A stretch of 64,000 nucleotides of DNA from Corallium rubrum (Eukaryota; Cnidaria; Anthozoa; Scleralcyonacea; Coralliidae), in contig CAXIUP010000176.1 in NCBI GenBank assembly GCA_964035015.1, positions 506,001-570,000 of the forward strand. Reading direction: 5' to 3'. The translations under genes and the position numbers were made by a program. This document shows positions 31,341 through 42,367 of this stretch, in pieces. Numbering within the stretch: the stretch's first letter is position 1; each line of letters begins with the position of its first letter. The notes beneath the pieces are model-generated. The model ran no database searches. It was not told where the DNA came from and worked only from the letters and a program-made list of their open reading frames with translations.

Positions 31341-31789
31341 AGATGATTTAATACTTGGATGATGGAATGAAGTGTAGTTAAGGTATCTGTCAGTGTGTGT
31401 TGGTTTTCGTATAACTTAAAGTCCCATCTGATTTAACGGAAAGCCAAACGTCCAAGAATGGGATAGATTTGTCTTGATTTTGTAATTCCATAGTGAATTT
31501 GATTGAAGGATGTATGCTGTTAAGGTGGTCAAGAAAATTAGACAAAATCGGCCTGAGTCAACAGGCCGAAAGCTTAGCAAAGAAATAGTTTACATGGTGT
31601 TTCCACAAAACTTATTTATAATGACCCTTTTGTTGACAACAAGGATGATCTTTTGTTTTTGTTGAGTCTATGACGTCAAAAGTTCTCCTCAACTCGCTCC
31701 AAAATACAAACTTCGCACGTAAAATACAACTTTGTTTTTTGAGAATTTCGGACTGAAACTTCGCATAATTACCAACTACCATAAGGGAC

Positions 31790-32349
31790 GGGTCATTATT
31801 TATGGAGGGGGAGGGGGTGGGAGGGGGTAAATAATTTATTTGAAAGAAAAAATAACCTTCGGCCCCCCTTTAAGGCCTACGAATTTCAAGTGACCCCCAA
31901 GAAAATCGCTTTTACTTTTTGTGACCACCCCCCCCCCCCTCCTCCAACAAAGTGCAGTATATACTGTTATTTATTAAAGAGCACACAGCAGTAACTAGTC
32001 TGTAGGTGATGCTGATAATGATCGTGGTTATTAACTTTAGAAGACTAATTTATTGACCTTTGTAGTTTGCACACACATTGATCCTTTTATAAAAAATAAC
32101 ATGTTGAGTTTTATATTGTTGGCTATTAAAATAGTAAATGAAAGTTGTTCTACATAAAATGTTAATGAAAGTTGTTCTACAGAAAATGTTACAAAGCAAT
32201 GATTTTAAAAATTGAATGATTTATTTTTCAACCCCCCCTTTAAGGGCTTAAATGAAACATGACCCCCCTTTTTTGTAAATTAAACACTTGTGACCCCCCT
32301 CATTTTTTACCCCCCCCCCCCCCCCCCCCCCCCCCCATAAATAATGACC
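31790..32349. mobile_element. TIR element with GGGTCATTATTTATGG ends and long C/G runs
   Basis: GGGTCATTATTTATGG followed by a G-rich tract is mirrored by a 27-base C run and CCATAAATAATGACC. CCCCCCTTTAAGG words appear inside in both halves. A 25-base phrase around TGAAAGTTGTTCTACA is tandemly duplicated near 32140-32185. The left end abuts the broken foldback MITE. No target duplication could be fixed. Confidence 0.55.
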
Positions 32350-32428
32350 ATTTCAGAAGAAGAAAAATTATCCGAGGGGAAATGGTTAACGCCCGCTCAT
32401 TTGTCAGCGGCTTTTCCTTGAAGATCAA

Positions 32429-32794
32429 GGGGCCGTTTACATGAATCCTGATTGAGTTTCAATCCGGATTGAACTCATTCTGCTTCTGATCAAACCCCTT
32501 TATCTGTTTACATGAATCCGGATTGAGTTCAATCGGTTTCTCATTCCGAATTGAAATCTCATTCCGGATTGAAATTTCGTTCCGGAATCATGTAAACGCG
32601 GTGCGAGTTTCATTCCGGAATGAAAAACGTGACAGAGAGGACAAGAACAAACAATGCATGAGTGTTTTCTAATATTTACGGATTTCAGGCGACAGGCGGA
32701 TTTCAATCCAGAAACCCAATTCCCATGTAAACACGGATTGACTTCGCTTTTCAATACGGATTAAAACTAAATCCGGACTCATATAAACGGCCCC
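32429..32794. mobile_element. Palindromic-word MITE, word AATCCGGATTGA
   Basis: Ends GGGGCCGTTTACATGA and the inverse of GGGGCCGTTTATATGA. Inside, GTTTACATGAATCCGGATTG and variants of ATTCCGGATTGAA recur in both orientations. Flanks are CAA and TAA, close to a TAA target duplication (PIF/Harbinger-like). Its right border touches the stop codon of the exon at 32794-32948. Confidence 0.65.
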
Positions 32795-32948
32795 TAAAAG
32801 AGAGAAAGGCTTGAAGTTGAAAGTTTGTCCTGTCTAGTAAATCTGTTCACACCTGAACGCAGCAAAGACACCCATTTCTCATTGATCCATCTTCCATAAC
32901 CATTCCAGATGACGCGACAACGTCTTTTACAAGGTATCTCCGACACAG
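32794..32948 (-). CDS. Probable last exon of a host gene
   Basis: TTCTTTTAG precedes the exon on the minus strand. The frame reads VSEIPCKRRCRVIWNGYGRW, INEKWVSLLRSGVNRFTRQD, KLSTSSLSLF, then TAG. It opens with two bases of a split codon, which fits the single base left by the exon at 33408-33563, giving one continuous frame across the intron. The paired cysteines and basic patch suggest an extracellular or nucleic-acid-binding tail; I do not recognise the family. The stop codon is made of TA from the flank and G of the adjacent MITE. Confidence 0.55.
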
Positions 32949-33054
32949 CTAAAAGAATAATTCTTTCAATGTTTGCATGGTGAAAAATTGTAATAGAAGT
33001 ACGAATTTGTGGTAACATGAACCATGCATGTTTATTATTTTTTGCTGAGCTATT

Positions 33055-33286
<232 letters not shown>

Positions 33287-33407
33287 GGTGGACACACAAA
33301 GACACAGCTCACGGACGGACGGAGGGACAATCAAACGCAGGTAAAAACATATGGTAATGATAATGATGATAATAATGATGGTGGTAGAGTTCTGTACAGT
33401 ACATTAC

Positions 33408-33563
33408 CTTTTAAACGTTTATCTACATCGTCAGTTGTAGATGGTGCGGCAACATTAAGAATTTCATACGTTTGTAGTTTTTTCATTGCACAATTATCTC
33501 GCAGAATACCGATTTCGCTGCCAAGAGTTTTATTTATGAAGCTATCAATTATTATGTCCATAA
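33408..33563 (-). CDS. Internal host exon, unidentified
   Basis: TTTCATTTAG precedes and GTAATG follows on the minus strand; length 156. Two bases of a split codon, then MDIIIDSFINKTLGSEIGIL, RDNCAMKKLQTYEILNVAAP, STTDDVDKRLK, then one base. It splices in phase to 32948-32794. The acidic, helical content could be a coiled or linker region. Whether it belongs with the membrane-protein exon at 36814-37489 on the same strand is unknown. Confidence 0.6.
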
Positions 33564-33639
33564 CTAAATGAAATAAAAATTGAATTTTGTTAAGAAAATA
33601 TAGAACTACCCCGTTGTATGGGTTCATGTAACATATACA

Positions 33640-34690
33640 AAGTGAGCGGCCAAACTGTATGGACGTTTACAAGACGAGCTGTAGTAAATCCTATACAGTT
33701 CGAACGCGAATATTGTATACGATTTATCCACTGACCTGTATATAACTGGACCGCTTGCTCTTACCAAAAAAGTGTGGCGCTGCACACCCGATCCGCACGT
33801 TGTACCTAATAAACGACTAGATATTATATACACATTGTATCCAGTGAGTTACTGGAAATTGTTTAATTGTAAGATGCGCCAATTAACGGATTAAAATCCA
33901 CTGCGCATCCCCCAATCTTTGCCAAGAACTGTTGACCATAAATTATTAGAGGGGTTGGTCGGGGAGGAGGAGGATAAACCCCCCCCCCCCTCCCCGACAC
34001 TTTTCAGGTTAGGGTTACCCCCGGGAAATTCACATTTTTGAGATTAGGGTTCGGGGTTTCGGGGGGGAAGGGTTTCATTAATAACCTCTTTATATTAAAC
34101 AATTTCCAGTAACTTACTGGATACAATGTGTATATAATATCTAGTAGTTTATTAGGTACAACGTGCGGATCGGCTGGGCCATTTGAATATGGCGTCAAAT
34201 GGCGAATTTGAGTCCTGCTCATGGTAGCAGCCACTGACCAGTGCTTGACACTGGTCTGTAGGCGATTTATGTTTGTTCTTTTGTTTTTTGGTTTTTTTTC
34301 TCTGTTTGAAAATTTATCTAAACTGGCCATGTTTTTTTCAGTTTAATATATTTTTACGCTCCGTTGTTGGCAACTAGTGACACCTGGAGAACACAAGCTT
34401 ATAGTAAGTGCAGTTAAAACTTTCAATGTAGTCTGTCGAAATAAAAAAGAAATGTTTTACATCGTACGTTTTTCTGATGTTTCGGGTTTACGTTTTAATA
34501 AGCTTAACAGTTAAGCTTATGTTTACTTCGTATTTTCTTGCCTTCACTGGCCCTTCTGGTTCAGATTTCAAACTCACTGGAACATTTCAACATAAGGACA
34601 GTTTTCATAACTCAAAGATAATACGAGCAAGCGGTCCAGTTATATACAGGTCAGTGGATTTATCCATGCAATTCACATATCTAATTGTTC
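33640..34690. repeat. Interrupted inverted repeat
   Basis: TAAACGACTAGATATTATAT...CAGTGAGTTACTGGAAATTG (33800-33865) is inverted at 34096-34165. GATTTATCCACTGACCTGTA...CCGCTTGCTC (33722-33762) is inverted at 34623-34665. The two pairs are not nested in a simple way, suggesting a rearranged foldback element. No coding content is seen. Confidence 0.5.
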
Positions 34691-34699
34691 AGATTGCCC

Positions 34700-34975
34700 G
34701 TTTTTATACTGCAGACGTATTATGCGTCTGAGCGTACTTGGGCAAAGTTTTTTAGTGTGTCTTAATGCGTCTCAAATTTCGTCTTATGTAAAGCCGAGCA
34801 TCAGACGCAATAAACGTGGACGAACTATTAGTCTGCGCAGCCGGCGCTGGGGATTGGGACGGACAGCGAACTATTTGATTTAGTACGTCGATAAAGACGC
34901 ATTTTAAAGCATATAGTTCGTCTGTACGTATAACGCGTCTGATACCCGGCCATATACAATTTACACATTCACATT
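34700..34975. repeat. Region with recurring GACGCA/TGCGTC words
   Basis: ATTATGCGTCTGAGCG, AATGCGTCTCAAATTTCGTC, CATCAGACGCAATAA, AAGACGCATT and AACGCGTCTGATAC recur in both orientations together with GACGAACTAT and ATAGTTCGTC. This matches the word-repeat style of neighbouring MITEs, but termini are unclear. Confidence 0.4.
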
Positions 34976-35540
34976 TCATTGTTCGAACAGCCGGCTAAAT
35001 TATTTATTCAACTGATTAATGTGCATGAAGTGTCATAAATGGTTATCACACTCTTTTGAATGGAAAAGAGTTCATGATAACCACTTATCACACTGTTTGT
35101 CGCATACTAATTCAAATAATTTGATTTCCAACTATTGAAGTTTCTTCCTCGGTAATTACATAAAAACAATTCATTGTAGGAGTCATGAGATAAGATGGTT
35201 AATCAATGTCGGCTTGTCTGATGATAAAGAATTTATCAAACTTGTGACCATTGATACTATCACACTCTTCATCACAATATATGCATACTAATCAGTCGAA
35301 TAAAGGGTTTTTATACGCGTCGGTTAGAACATGCAATGAAAGGTATTCTCACCATAATTCTCACCATAGTCATTCAAAATATGGTCTGGAAACTCAGGTA
35401 AAGTCTTTGTTCTATCTTTTTGTTCACCTTTATGCATTTTTGTGCACGGTCACTGAACCTATTGTATTTTAGTATAATGGACGAATTATCCAACAGCAAC
35501 GTTTCAGTTCAATCACTCGATCGCGCTATTTAAATATTAA

Positions 35541-36347
35541 AGCCCTAATCAAACGAGAACGCAAGTCATCGCAAGTTTTAAAGTGCTTATATCGCTTGTG
35601 GGGTTTTAACGTATTTAAGTAAAGCAGAAAAAATCAGTTAATAAGTTATTTTGCCGTTTTTGATTTTTAACACCTTGGGAGCCTGGGACTCAGGAACGAG
35701 TCCATTCAAAACAACTACGTTTTGGCTTATTGATTCACAAAAACACATATATTTGATTGAAAAATCGAAATGTCGGGCTCACACCAGTTTTCTAGGACGC
35801 ACGAGAGTTCCAACTAAGAAGACGGTCGGCTTAGGTTCCTGAATCCTATGCCCCCGTGCTTAAAAATGAACGATGGAAATTTTTGGCGAAAAGCCGAAAT
35901 TGGCATGTTTAAAGGCTTATATCACAGAAACTATTAAAGTAAATCAAAAACGGCAAAATAACTTATTAACTAACTTTTTTTGCTCTATTCAAATACGTTA
36001 GAACCCCATAAGTGATATAAGCACTTTAACTTGTGCTTGCTTGTGTTTCGTTTGACCGTCAGCTTGCGATGACTTGCGTTAGCTTGCGACTAATTTGATC
36101 TTGTTCAAATTTCATCGCAAGTTTTATTCAACTTGCGAGAGCTTGCGAAACATTTGAACACAAAACACAAGTCGATGAAGTCTTTCGTGTTCCGTCGCCA
36201 TAGAAACTACCATGAGAACTAACGAAGAGGCCTGGAAACTAGCGGAAGTGCAGAACTTGCGACGACTTGTGCCGACGTTTGATTGGTGGCATTGCAAGTC
36301 ATCGTAAGCTAACTTGCGATGACTTGCGTTCTCGTTTGATTAGGGCT
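35541..36347. mobile_element. Palindromic-word MITE, word ACTTGCGATGACTTGCG
   Basis: Termini AGCCCTAATCAAACGAGAAC and its inverse, flanked by TAA on both sides (35538-35540, 36348-36350). The word AACTTGCGATGACTTGCG and its inverse recur, each next to CGTTTGATTNG-like flank pieces. A separate TTAA foldback is nested inside at 35582-36025. Confidence 0.75.
35582..36025. mobile_element. TTAA foldback MITE (AGTGCTTATATC family)
   Basis: AGTGCTTATATCGCTTGTGG...GATATAAGCACT with TTAA at 35578-35581 and 36026-36029. Arms of about 90 bases include AATCAGTTAATAAGTTATTT and TTGCCGTTTTTGATTT. A partial relative is at 49475-49640. Confidence 0.75.
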
Positions 36348-36350
36348 TAA

Positions 36351-36740
36351 GGGCCTGTTTACAAGGAGGTACGTAGGGTTACCCTATAGCTCTCGTACAT
36401 TTCTTCTTTTTTTGTTTGTCGTGTTTACAAGGACGCTTAGGGTAACCCGAGTGCTAAGGGTTACCCTAGTAGCCGTGTTATGTTTTGTCCTTGTAAACGC
36501 GTTTGGTAGGGATAACTCACCTACCCGGGACAACTTTTTACTAGCTCCAGGCTTCTTGCGCTTCAAAGCGCCTATGATGAGCTGTGATTTGATGTTGAAC
36601 CGTACCTTAGGGCCTGTTTAGAAGGAGGTGGGGTTACCCCTGTGGGTTACCCTAGCACCCTTAGCCCGGGTTTACAAGCAAAATTTCACAGGTAGGGTCA
36701 CCCTGCTGCCCGAGTCAGCTTGATTAGGAGTGGTAAGTTT
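36351..36740. mobile_element. Palindromic-word MITE, word GGGTTACCCTA
   Basis: It begins GGGCCTGTTTACAAGGAGG right after the TAA that ends the previous element. GTTTACAAGG plus AGGGTAACCC or AGGGTTACCC recur in both orientations. A second GGGCCTGTTTAGAAGGAGG start lies at 36610, so two elements may be joined. The right end is not clear. Confidence 0.6.
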
Positions 36741-36813
36741 GCCGAGTTTCCAGGCCATATCTCAATATTGACTATATGTTCTCACAATTATTAATGGATA
36801 TATCTAGGATATA

Positions 36814-37489
36814 TTACATCCCGATATCTTTCTTGATTGTGCTCTTACGGTATTTAAAATAGCCTTTTGGTGGTTCCTTAAATCCTGCACACAGTGTCCG
36901 TTCTATAAAAGCGTGAATACTATAGATCCCAGGCTCTAGAAGCAACACCAGTGCTTCATAGGTACCATTTCCATAATCGAAAACTGTGGCAGAGACATTA
37001 GCAGGACCAGTGAAAACTACCGTCCAAAAATCACCACCAATAGTTTTATCTCTGTCATTTTTATCTCTCGTCTGAATGTAGAGTCTGGTAAATTGACCAG
37101 CTGGTTGGATATCCACAGATTTAACAAAACTTTTACCACCGACTGTTGCGTATTCGTCTTCCCATCCCGGTTTGATTTTGTTCAAGTCCGTGTTCCCAAC
37201 ACACGGCGCTAAAATTCCCTTCCAGTCTAGTCGTGCCTGGAGCATTCTAAACCATTGTGTTCTAAACTCGGTTTCGGTGTCTCGTTTTGACGACGTCGAA
37301 AGATGGCTCCACGTCACTTTTGGTGGTTTAAAGGAAATACGATTGTCGACATCCGAATACAGAAGAAAGTAGAAAAAAAACATAAAACAAGCGATTAGGA
37401 CGGCCAGTCCTCCATAGCCCTTTCCCCCAACTTTCATCTTTTGAAAAATACCCTGGCAGTCGTTCGTGAACGTGGTTCTCCCAAAACGC
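36814..37489 (-). CDS. Host exon: N-terminus of a type II membrane protein, NXPE-like
   Basis: CTGTTTTAG precedes the exon on the minus strand. A likely start is ATG 37437: MKVGGKGYGGLAVLIACFMF, FFYFLLYSD, a single uncleaved signal anchor at residues 9-27. A luminal region follows: RLDWKGILAPCVGNTDL, PAGQFTRLYIQTRD, IGGDFWTVVFTGPANVSATV, FDYGNGTYEALVLLLEPGIY. This resembles the filamin-repeat-like N-terminal part of NXPE family proteins. The frame ends at TAA 36814, but a good donor (GTAAGAG) at 36848 could splice out of it after GYFKY. NVS and NGT are N-glycosylation sites. The NXPE call is from motif memory only. Confidence 0.6.
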
Positions 37490-37560
37490 CTAAAACAGAA
37501 AAAAATTGTTTGCCAAGATAGGTTGTAATAGAAGCGAGAATCTGTCGTAACACCACGTTT

Positions 37561-37692
37561 CAATTATCATTTATTGCTTAGCTTTTGACCTGTTGACACG
37601 GCCTTTATCAGAGCAAAAAAAAGGGACGAAAGCCTGATGAAAGCCTGAGTCAACAGATAAAGAATCGAAAGCTTAGCAATAAATAATAAACG
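37561..37692. repeat. Relic of two inverted PLE 3' ends
   Basis: TTATTGCTTAGCTTTTGACC...TTTATCAGAGC is followed by AGCCTGATGAAAGCCTGAG and CGAAAGCTTAGCAATAA in the opposite sense. These are the hammerhead-bearing ends of the 30.5 kb PLE family, degenerate, with no element body between them. Confidence 0.55.
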
Positions 37693-37699
37693 CGGTGGT

Positions 37700-37815
37700 G
37701 GCGTGGGTCTAAGGCGCGAGAAACATCTAGGGGGGTCCGGGGGCAAGGGCCCCCGGAAAATTTTGAAATCTAGAGTCCCTGAAATGACATTTCCTGCATT
37801 TTGGGGGGAAACTTT
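37700..37815. repeat. Fragment of hAT-like transposon end
   Basis: ATCTAGGGGGGTCCGGGGGC...GGCCCCCGGAAAATTTTGAAAT and GACATTTCCTGCATTTTG match the right-hand end of the element at 2008-3661 in inverse orientation. Similar tails occur near 39350-39400 and 44755-44860. Confidence 0.5.
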
Positions 37816-37883
37816 ACAGAATTCTGAAGATTATAAAACGTCATATAAAATACACAAAAGACACCACATTTCAGGACTTTGAA

Positions 37884-38045
37884 TAAATATATATATGTTA
37901 TTTACCGGCTGGGAGGTCCGTATAGAAAAATATTTGCCCGAGGTCTTAAAAAAGGCCCGAGGCCGCAGGCCGAGGGACATTTTTGAGACCGAGGGCAAAT
38001 ATTTTTCTATACGGACTGACCAAAACGGTAAATAACGTATTTATT
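37884..38045. repeat. Long palindrome with GAGGCCGCAGGCCGAG centre
   Basis: GTTATTTACCGGCTGGGAGG, TCCGTATAGAAAAATATTTG on the left is mirrored by CAAATATTTTTCTATACGGA and GGTAAATAAC on the right, around GCCCGAGGCCGCAGGCCGAG. It can form a near-perfect hairpin of about 60 base pairs. GGTCCGTAT words recur at 38956-38998 (GCGGTCCGTATC...GATACGGACCGC), possibly the other end of the same element. Confidence 0.6.
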
Positions 38046-39580
38046 TTTTTGTTACATAATTAGATAAATTAATTATAATTGAATTGAGTTGCGTAATCGA
38101 GATGACGTTCACGTGATATTCAAAAGTCCAAAGTTTATCGTTCGACAGTAAACAACTGCCGACATGCAGTCTGACAGGGGAAGCTTGGAACCTCTTTTGT
38201 GATTAAAAAACAGTCAAAACTTGAAGATCTAGTTAGGAAGTGAAGTCAGAATGCAGTCCAAGTGTTTTTAAAGTTTAGTTGATAAAGATTCTTCGTCGTT
38301 CTTCTTCGTCGCTTGTTCGTTTTTGGCTGTTCGCTTGGAAAATCGCTTTAAATACTGGCTGACTGCATGGAAATTGAAAGTGGGTTGTTCGAGTTTGAAG
38401 ACGAAAATGCTTGTAAGAAGCCATTTGTAACTTTTTTCAAAGACATGACACGAGGTTAGCATGTGGAAAATATTTGACTAAAGGGTAAAGACTTCGAGCG
38501 GTTTTGTTGAGTATAGTCGGACGACAGAAGAATGACAGTAATAGTATCAAAAGGTTTCAGCTTTTCTATCTTCTCGTGGTATGTTTTTTTTATATATACT
38601 TCTATATAGTTTCATTTACTGATTCAAAATACTGTGTTCACACAAGTTTATGTATGTTTGCCTACTGTTTTAAACTGTTTTCATACGTAGTTGAGCAATA
38701 ATACTTTAAAACTTTATAAATGTCGCTCGCTGAAATTTTGCTTTTTCACAGTTTTCTCGCATTCTTTTAAAATTCGCTGTCTTCACATGAAGTTGTCAAA
38801 GCCATTTGGATAAGAAAACTCATTTGCATCCCCGTAGCTCTCTGTTGAATATCTTTTTTCTGTGGCAAGCGAAATAGTATATGAAAATCGATCAATTTTA
38901 AATGACAGAATGTAAAAAAAATAAAGTACTTTTTTTTCTCTTTTTTTGAAATCCGCAGCGGTCCGTATCGGGGTCCGTATCGTGTGATACGGACCGCTCG
39001 CTAAGCCAATCAGAGCGCGCGAATCAGATGGATACCGGACCGCAAAAAAATAAATAGACGTTTTGGAATCTTTGGGTTCTTCTATATTTCTACTTTGAAA
39101 TTCTGAAGAACAGTGGATGAATTCTCTTAAAATGCAATGCTGTTGTGCTTTTTGAACACTGACGCATAAACACATACAGCATCATTCAGTGATCAGTCAG
39201 TAATCTATTGTTTGAGTGTTTGTTCATCACCAAATTCATTTCACGTCATTTATGGAAAGTTCACAAGTGAACATTATAAAATAGATCTTACTAATTTTAT
39301 ACTAATAAGTGTTAAACGGAGGAAAACGTTTACTTACTATTTCTTAGCAAATTTTAGGAGGGGGCGTGCCCCCTGCCCCACCTCAGATACGGGCCTGGGC
39401 TCACAGAATATATACGTACACCAGAAGTCCAATTTGCCGCGGGCACATTTGAAGTTTATATATGTCTCCTCGTTTACTATTCAGCGTCCACATTGATCGC
39501 CATTGGGTCTACTGCGCTTATCTATTTTTTATTATTTTTTATTACCGCCTAAATCCAGCTCTTACACCAGTAGACTATTA
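38046..39580. other. Non-coding stretch, no gene seen
   Basis: AT-rich DNA with a GGTCCGTAT palindrome at 38956-38998 and a hAT-tail-like GGGGGCGTGCCCCCTGCC at about 39358. No frame with family resemblance or convincing splice-bounded exon. Confidence 0.5.
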
Positions 39581-40554
39581 GGGGGCCTTTATACGAGCCC
39601 GGGGTTGAGTGCCAGCCCGGGTCAGCTCGCCATCCCTGGTTACTCTTTTTTCGTATTTACATGAACCCAGGTTGGCTGCTTTTTTCCCCAACCCAGGTCA
39701 GCTTTTCTCAACACAAATTATCATATTGCCAACACTTTACACGAGCCCGGGTCAAGTCAACCCGTGTTTGCATGAAGGAATTGACCAAAGTTCCGCACCG
39801 TTGCACCTCTCTAACCCGGGTCGACCCGGTGTGGTGGTCTGAGATTGTCCCCGTGCTGAGATTGTATATATCAATTTGTGTAATCGGATGTTTAACGTCC
39901 AGAACAGTCAAACGTTTTGCCTTCAAATGCTTGATTAATGGAAACTCCCAGTATAAACTTGTGATATTGGAGTAAACTTTGCTAATAGTTGTCTTTTGCC
40001 ACAACATATTACCACAGGCCTAGAGGCTTTTCGAATGCCGTGATACGCCAAAGTGATACAAAACAACGAGTGGTTACTGTTTCTCATCACAGATGATTCC
40101 ATATTCTCGCTGTATATATCAACCAAAATCATATAGCTAAATGCTAATCTTCTTCTAAACTCTAGATATATTTAATCTACAAAAATCTTGATTTGGTACG
40201 TCCGAACAGCCGTCGTGCATTCTGGTTCACAAACGATTCCATATAATTATGATATTTTGAAGTAAAAATACAATTATTCAGTGCAAGTATTGGATTTCAT
40301 CCTGACAGTTTCATAAATCAGCCACAAAAACGTTTGATTATTCTGGTTATAAATCGATTACACAAATCGATATGCAATCTCAGCACGGTGACAATCTCAT
40401 ATCGCCACACCTGGTCTTGAAAAGGGTCACCCGGCAAGACGGGTTGACCCGGTTATCGTGTAAACGCTAACAGGGGTTCCTTCGTAGACGGGTTGACCCA
40501 GGTTGGCGAGCTAACCTGGGTTGGCTCTCAACCCGGGCTCGTGTAAAGGCACCC
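39581..40554. mobile_element. Palindromic-word MITE, word AACCCGGGTTGACC
   Basis: Ends GGGGGCCTTTATACGAGCCC and the inverse of GGGTGCCTTTACACGAGCCC, with TA on both sides. Words ACCCGGGTT, GTCAACCCG and GGTTGGC recur next to TTTACATGA, TTTACACGA or TTTGCATGA flanks. The middle contains a separate foldback (GATTGTCCCCGTGCTGAGAT and its inverse near 39843 and 40376). Confidence 0.7.
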
Positions 40555-40557
40555 TAA

Positions 40558-41196
40558 GACCCCATCCACATGTATACGTTTTCCTAGCGTTTTCATATTG
40601 TTTCAGGTAATGAGACCATTGTTTTCTGCTCCCCTGAGGACCGAGAACAATATAAAAACGCTATGAAAACGCAGACGTCAACCTCGTCCCCAGGGCATTT
40701 TGCCTCCATTCTGGCATCGGCTGGTCGATTCTATAATCGGATTGGCCGGTTTAAAAACTTGATTAATTCAGATACAGTGTAATTTATTCATCCAAATATG
40801 AATTGCAATAAATCCACTCTGCGAAGTTCATCCAAAGAATTGTAACGATAGCTTTGGTTAAAGTCAAGAACAACATTAGATATATGTTTCTTCCCGACAT
40901 TTAAATGAATCCTGGATAATCGTGGGGAGTATCATGATGAATAATGCTAGCCAGTTGCATTTATGATAAAGGTTCACATGAGTGATTCGGCAGAGCGTTA
41001 AATATTTCTTATTTATTATTCATGTATACGTATTATACAAAAACGAAACACAAAGACCGCATAAATTTTCTTGCCAAAACACCCCAAAATTCTGGGTGTC
41101 ACGTGACCAGCCGATGCCAGGGCCATTTTCGCCGACCTCCCAACGTGGAGGCAAAATGCCCTGGGGACGAGGCTGCGCAGACGTGCGGACATGGCC
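40558..41196. mobile_element. Palindromic-word MITE, word CGTTTTCATAGCGTTTTC, interrupted
   Basis: Starts GACCCCATCCACATGTATAC directly after the TAA of the previous element and ends ACGTGCGGACATGGCC before TTAG. AACGCTATGAAAACG and its inverse recur. The 40679-41175 element splits it. Confidence 0.6.
40679..41175. mobile_element. TIR element (CAACCTCGTCCCCAGGG ends), 8-9 base duplication
   Basis: Ends CAACCTCGTCCCCAGGGCAT and the inverse of CAGCCTCGTCCCCAGGGCAT, extending about 45 bases with GGCATCGGCTGGTC. CGCAGACGT flanks both sides (40670-40678, 41176-41184). A host MITE word (AAAACGCAGACGT) is thereby interrupted. The length of the duplication fits hAT or P families; no transposase. Confidence 0.7.
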
Positions 41197-41373
41197 TTAG
41201 TCCAGAACTTTCCAGTTCCCTAAGATGCATACGAATCGTCTTAAAATCTCTTTTGTCATGTATTATGCAGCCAAATATTTAAACTATTCCACTTTTTGCA
41301 CTATGAAAACGCGTTCACATTAGTGCACGTACCCTGAACAGGGGGTAATGTCTTGCGCTTTAATTTAAATATG

Positions 41374-42367
41374 GAGTTGGGATGTTGCAGTGGGATGAAC
41401 TAAACAATATTAAACACGACAAGAAACCATTGAAAAAGCATGAAAAATCAGTTGCGATAAAGATCGGAAAAGATGCCGCCAAATGTTACTGAAAGAAACA
41501 AAAGATGTTTCTTCGTGTGTCTGTTCAAAGCCAGCAAAAGACTTATGCACTGGTATATCTTGGCTCAAGAGAGAACAGTGAATTGAAAGGAACATCAACA
41601 CAAACAGCTTTTCACATTTTGAAGAGAATTTATTGCTTTTTGCTAAGAACCGAACGAGAAAACCACGGAAACCAAACGCCGTAGCCCGTATGGCAGTGTT
41701 TGCAGCATCTGAGAAGAGCCAAAAGAAAATTTAACGGTAAGCAGTGATTCGTATTAACTTACCAGCCGTTTCTTTAGCTGATTAGAGTCGGTATATATCC
41801 GAAACCTTTTCAGTATTAACTCAGTTAAAACAGCAAAAATCTTGTCAAATAATATACATTTTCCCAGGCGTTTTTTTCCATGGTTCGAGTGAAACTTTGC
41901 ATTAAGTTATAGTTCTTCCCTGGTTAGTTTTTCCTCTCTTATACCTATAGTTTTCAGGCTGTTACCCACATTTTTTTCTGTTCTGCCAATGTTTTTCTTT
42001 GAGGTTCAACATTATATATTTGGAAAATGAGGAATCATATTATTAAAACAGTTTAATAGGCAACTTGATATAAGCGTCTGTAATTATTGTTTGTTTTTGC
42101 TATCAGTTTCTGGTGCTATTAAGTTAGGTCGTGACACAAGTTTTTCCTCAGCCACTGCTTTCTTATTTTGGAATGGTCAATAATAGAAAAACTACATTCA
42201 TAAAAGTGATAAAATAGGATGTAAAGGAGGCCAGGAGGAGGCCAGGAGGGCAAGGGTGTAAAACAGATCAGGTGCTTATATTTGAGTCGGGGGGGGGGGG
42301 GGGGGGGGGGTATGTATATTTAATGTGTTAAAAGTGGGCGAGGGGGTTGTGTTTATGTATTTTTAGT
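41374..42367 (+). repeat. Kilobase dispersed repeat, copy 1
   Basis: Near-identical inverted copy at 44873-45868 and a diverged direct copy at about 49990-50945. Shared landmarks: GACAAGAAACCATTGAAAAA, GAAACCAAACGCCGTA, TTAGGTCGTGACACAAG, a G run at about 42290-42311 and GGGCGAGGGGGTTGTGTTTA. Not identified; no significant frame. Confidence 0.65.

Larger units (their letters stand above)
30469..31619 (-). mobile_element. Second PLE family, 5'-truncated, with inverted terminal repeats
   Basis: AATGACCCTTTT (12 bases) is duplicated at 30457-30468 and 31620-31631, and the interrupted MITE confirms the empty site. About 70 bases at each end are inverted copies (AAGTTTTGTGGAAACACCA...CTAAGCTTTCGGCCTG). 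Only the 3' part of the RT and the GIY-YIG domain are present. Confidence 0.8.
29842..31785. mobile_element. TTAA foldback MITE, second copy, with two insertions
   Basis: It starts AGTAGTTCCCTGATGAAAAT after TTAA (29838-29841) and follows the 18097 copy to ACCATAAG near 31785, where the last 60 or so bases are missing. It is interrupted by a TA-flanked MITE at 29905 and a PLE at 30469. Joining the outer parts recovers the foldback arms (GAGACTCAATAACAACAATG and TTGAGTCTATGACGTC). Confidence 0.75.

Noticed and set aside
31550-31585. Second hammerhead in the 30.5 kb PLE
   Set aside because: Stem II and GAAAGCTTAGC are present, but the CTGATGA strand is absent in this terminal copy.
35295-35398. 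Possible exon ending before GTAAAG on the plus strand
   Set aside because: Two frames are open but the upstream acceptor is weak and neither translation is recognisable.
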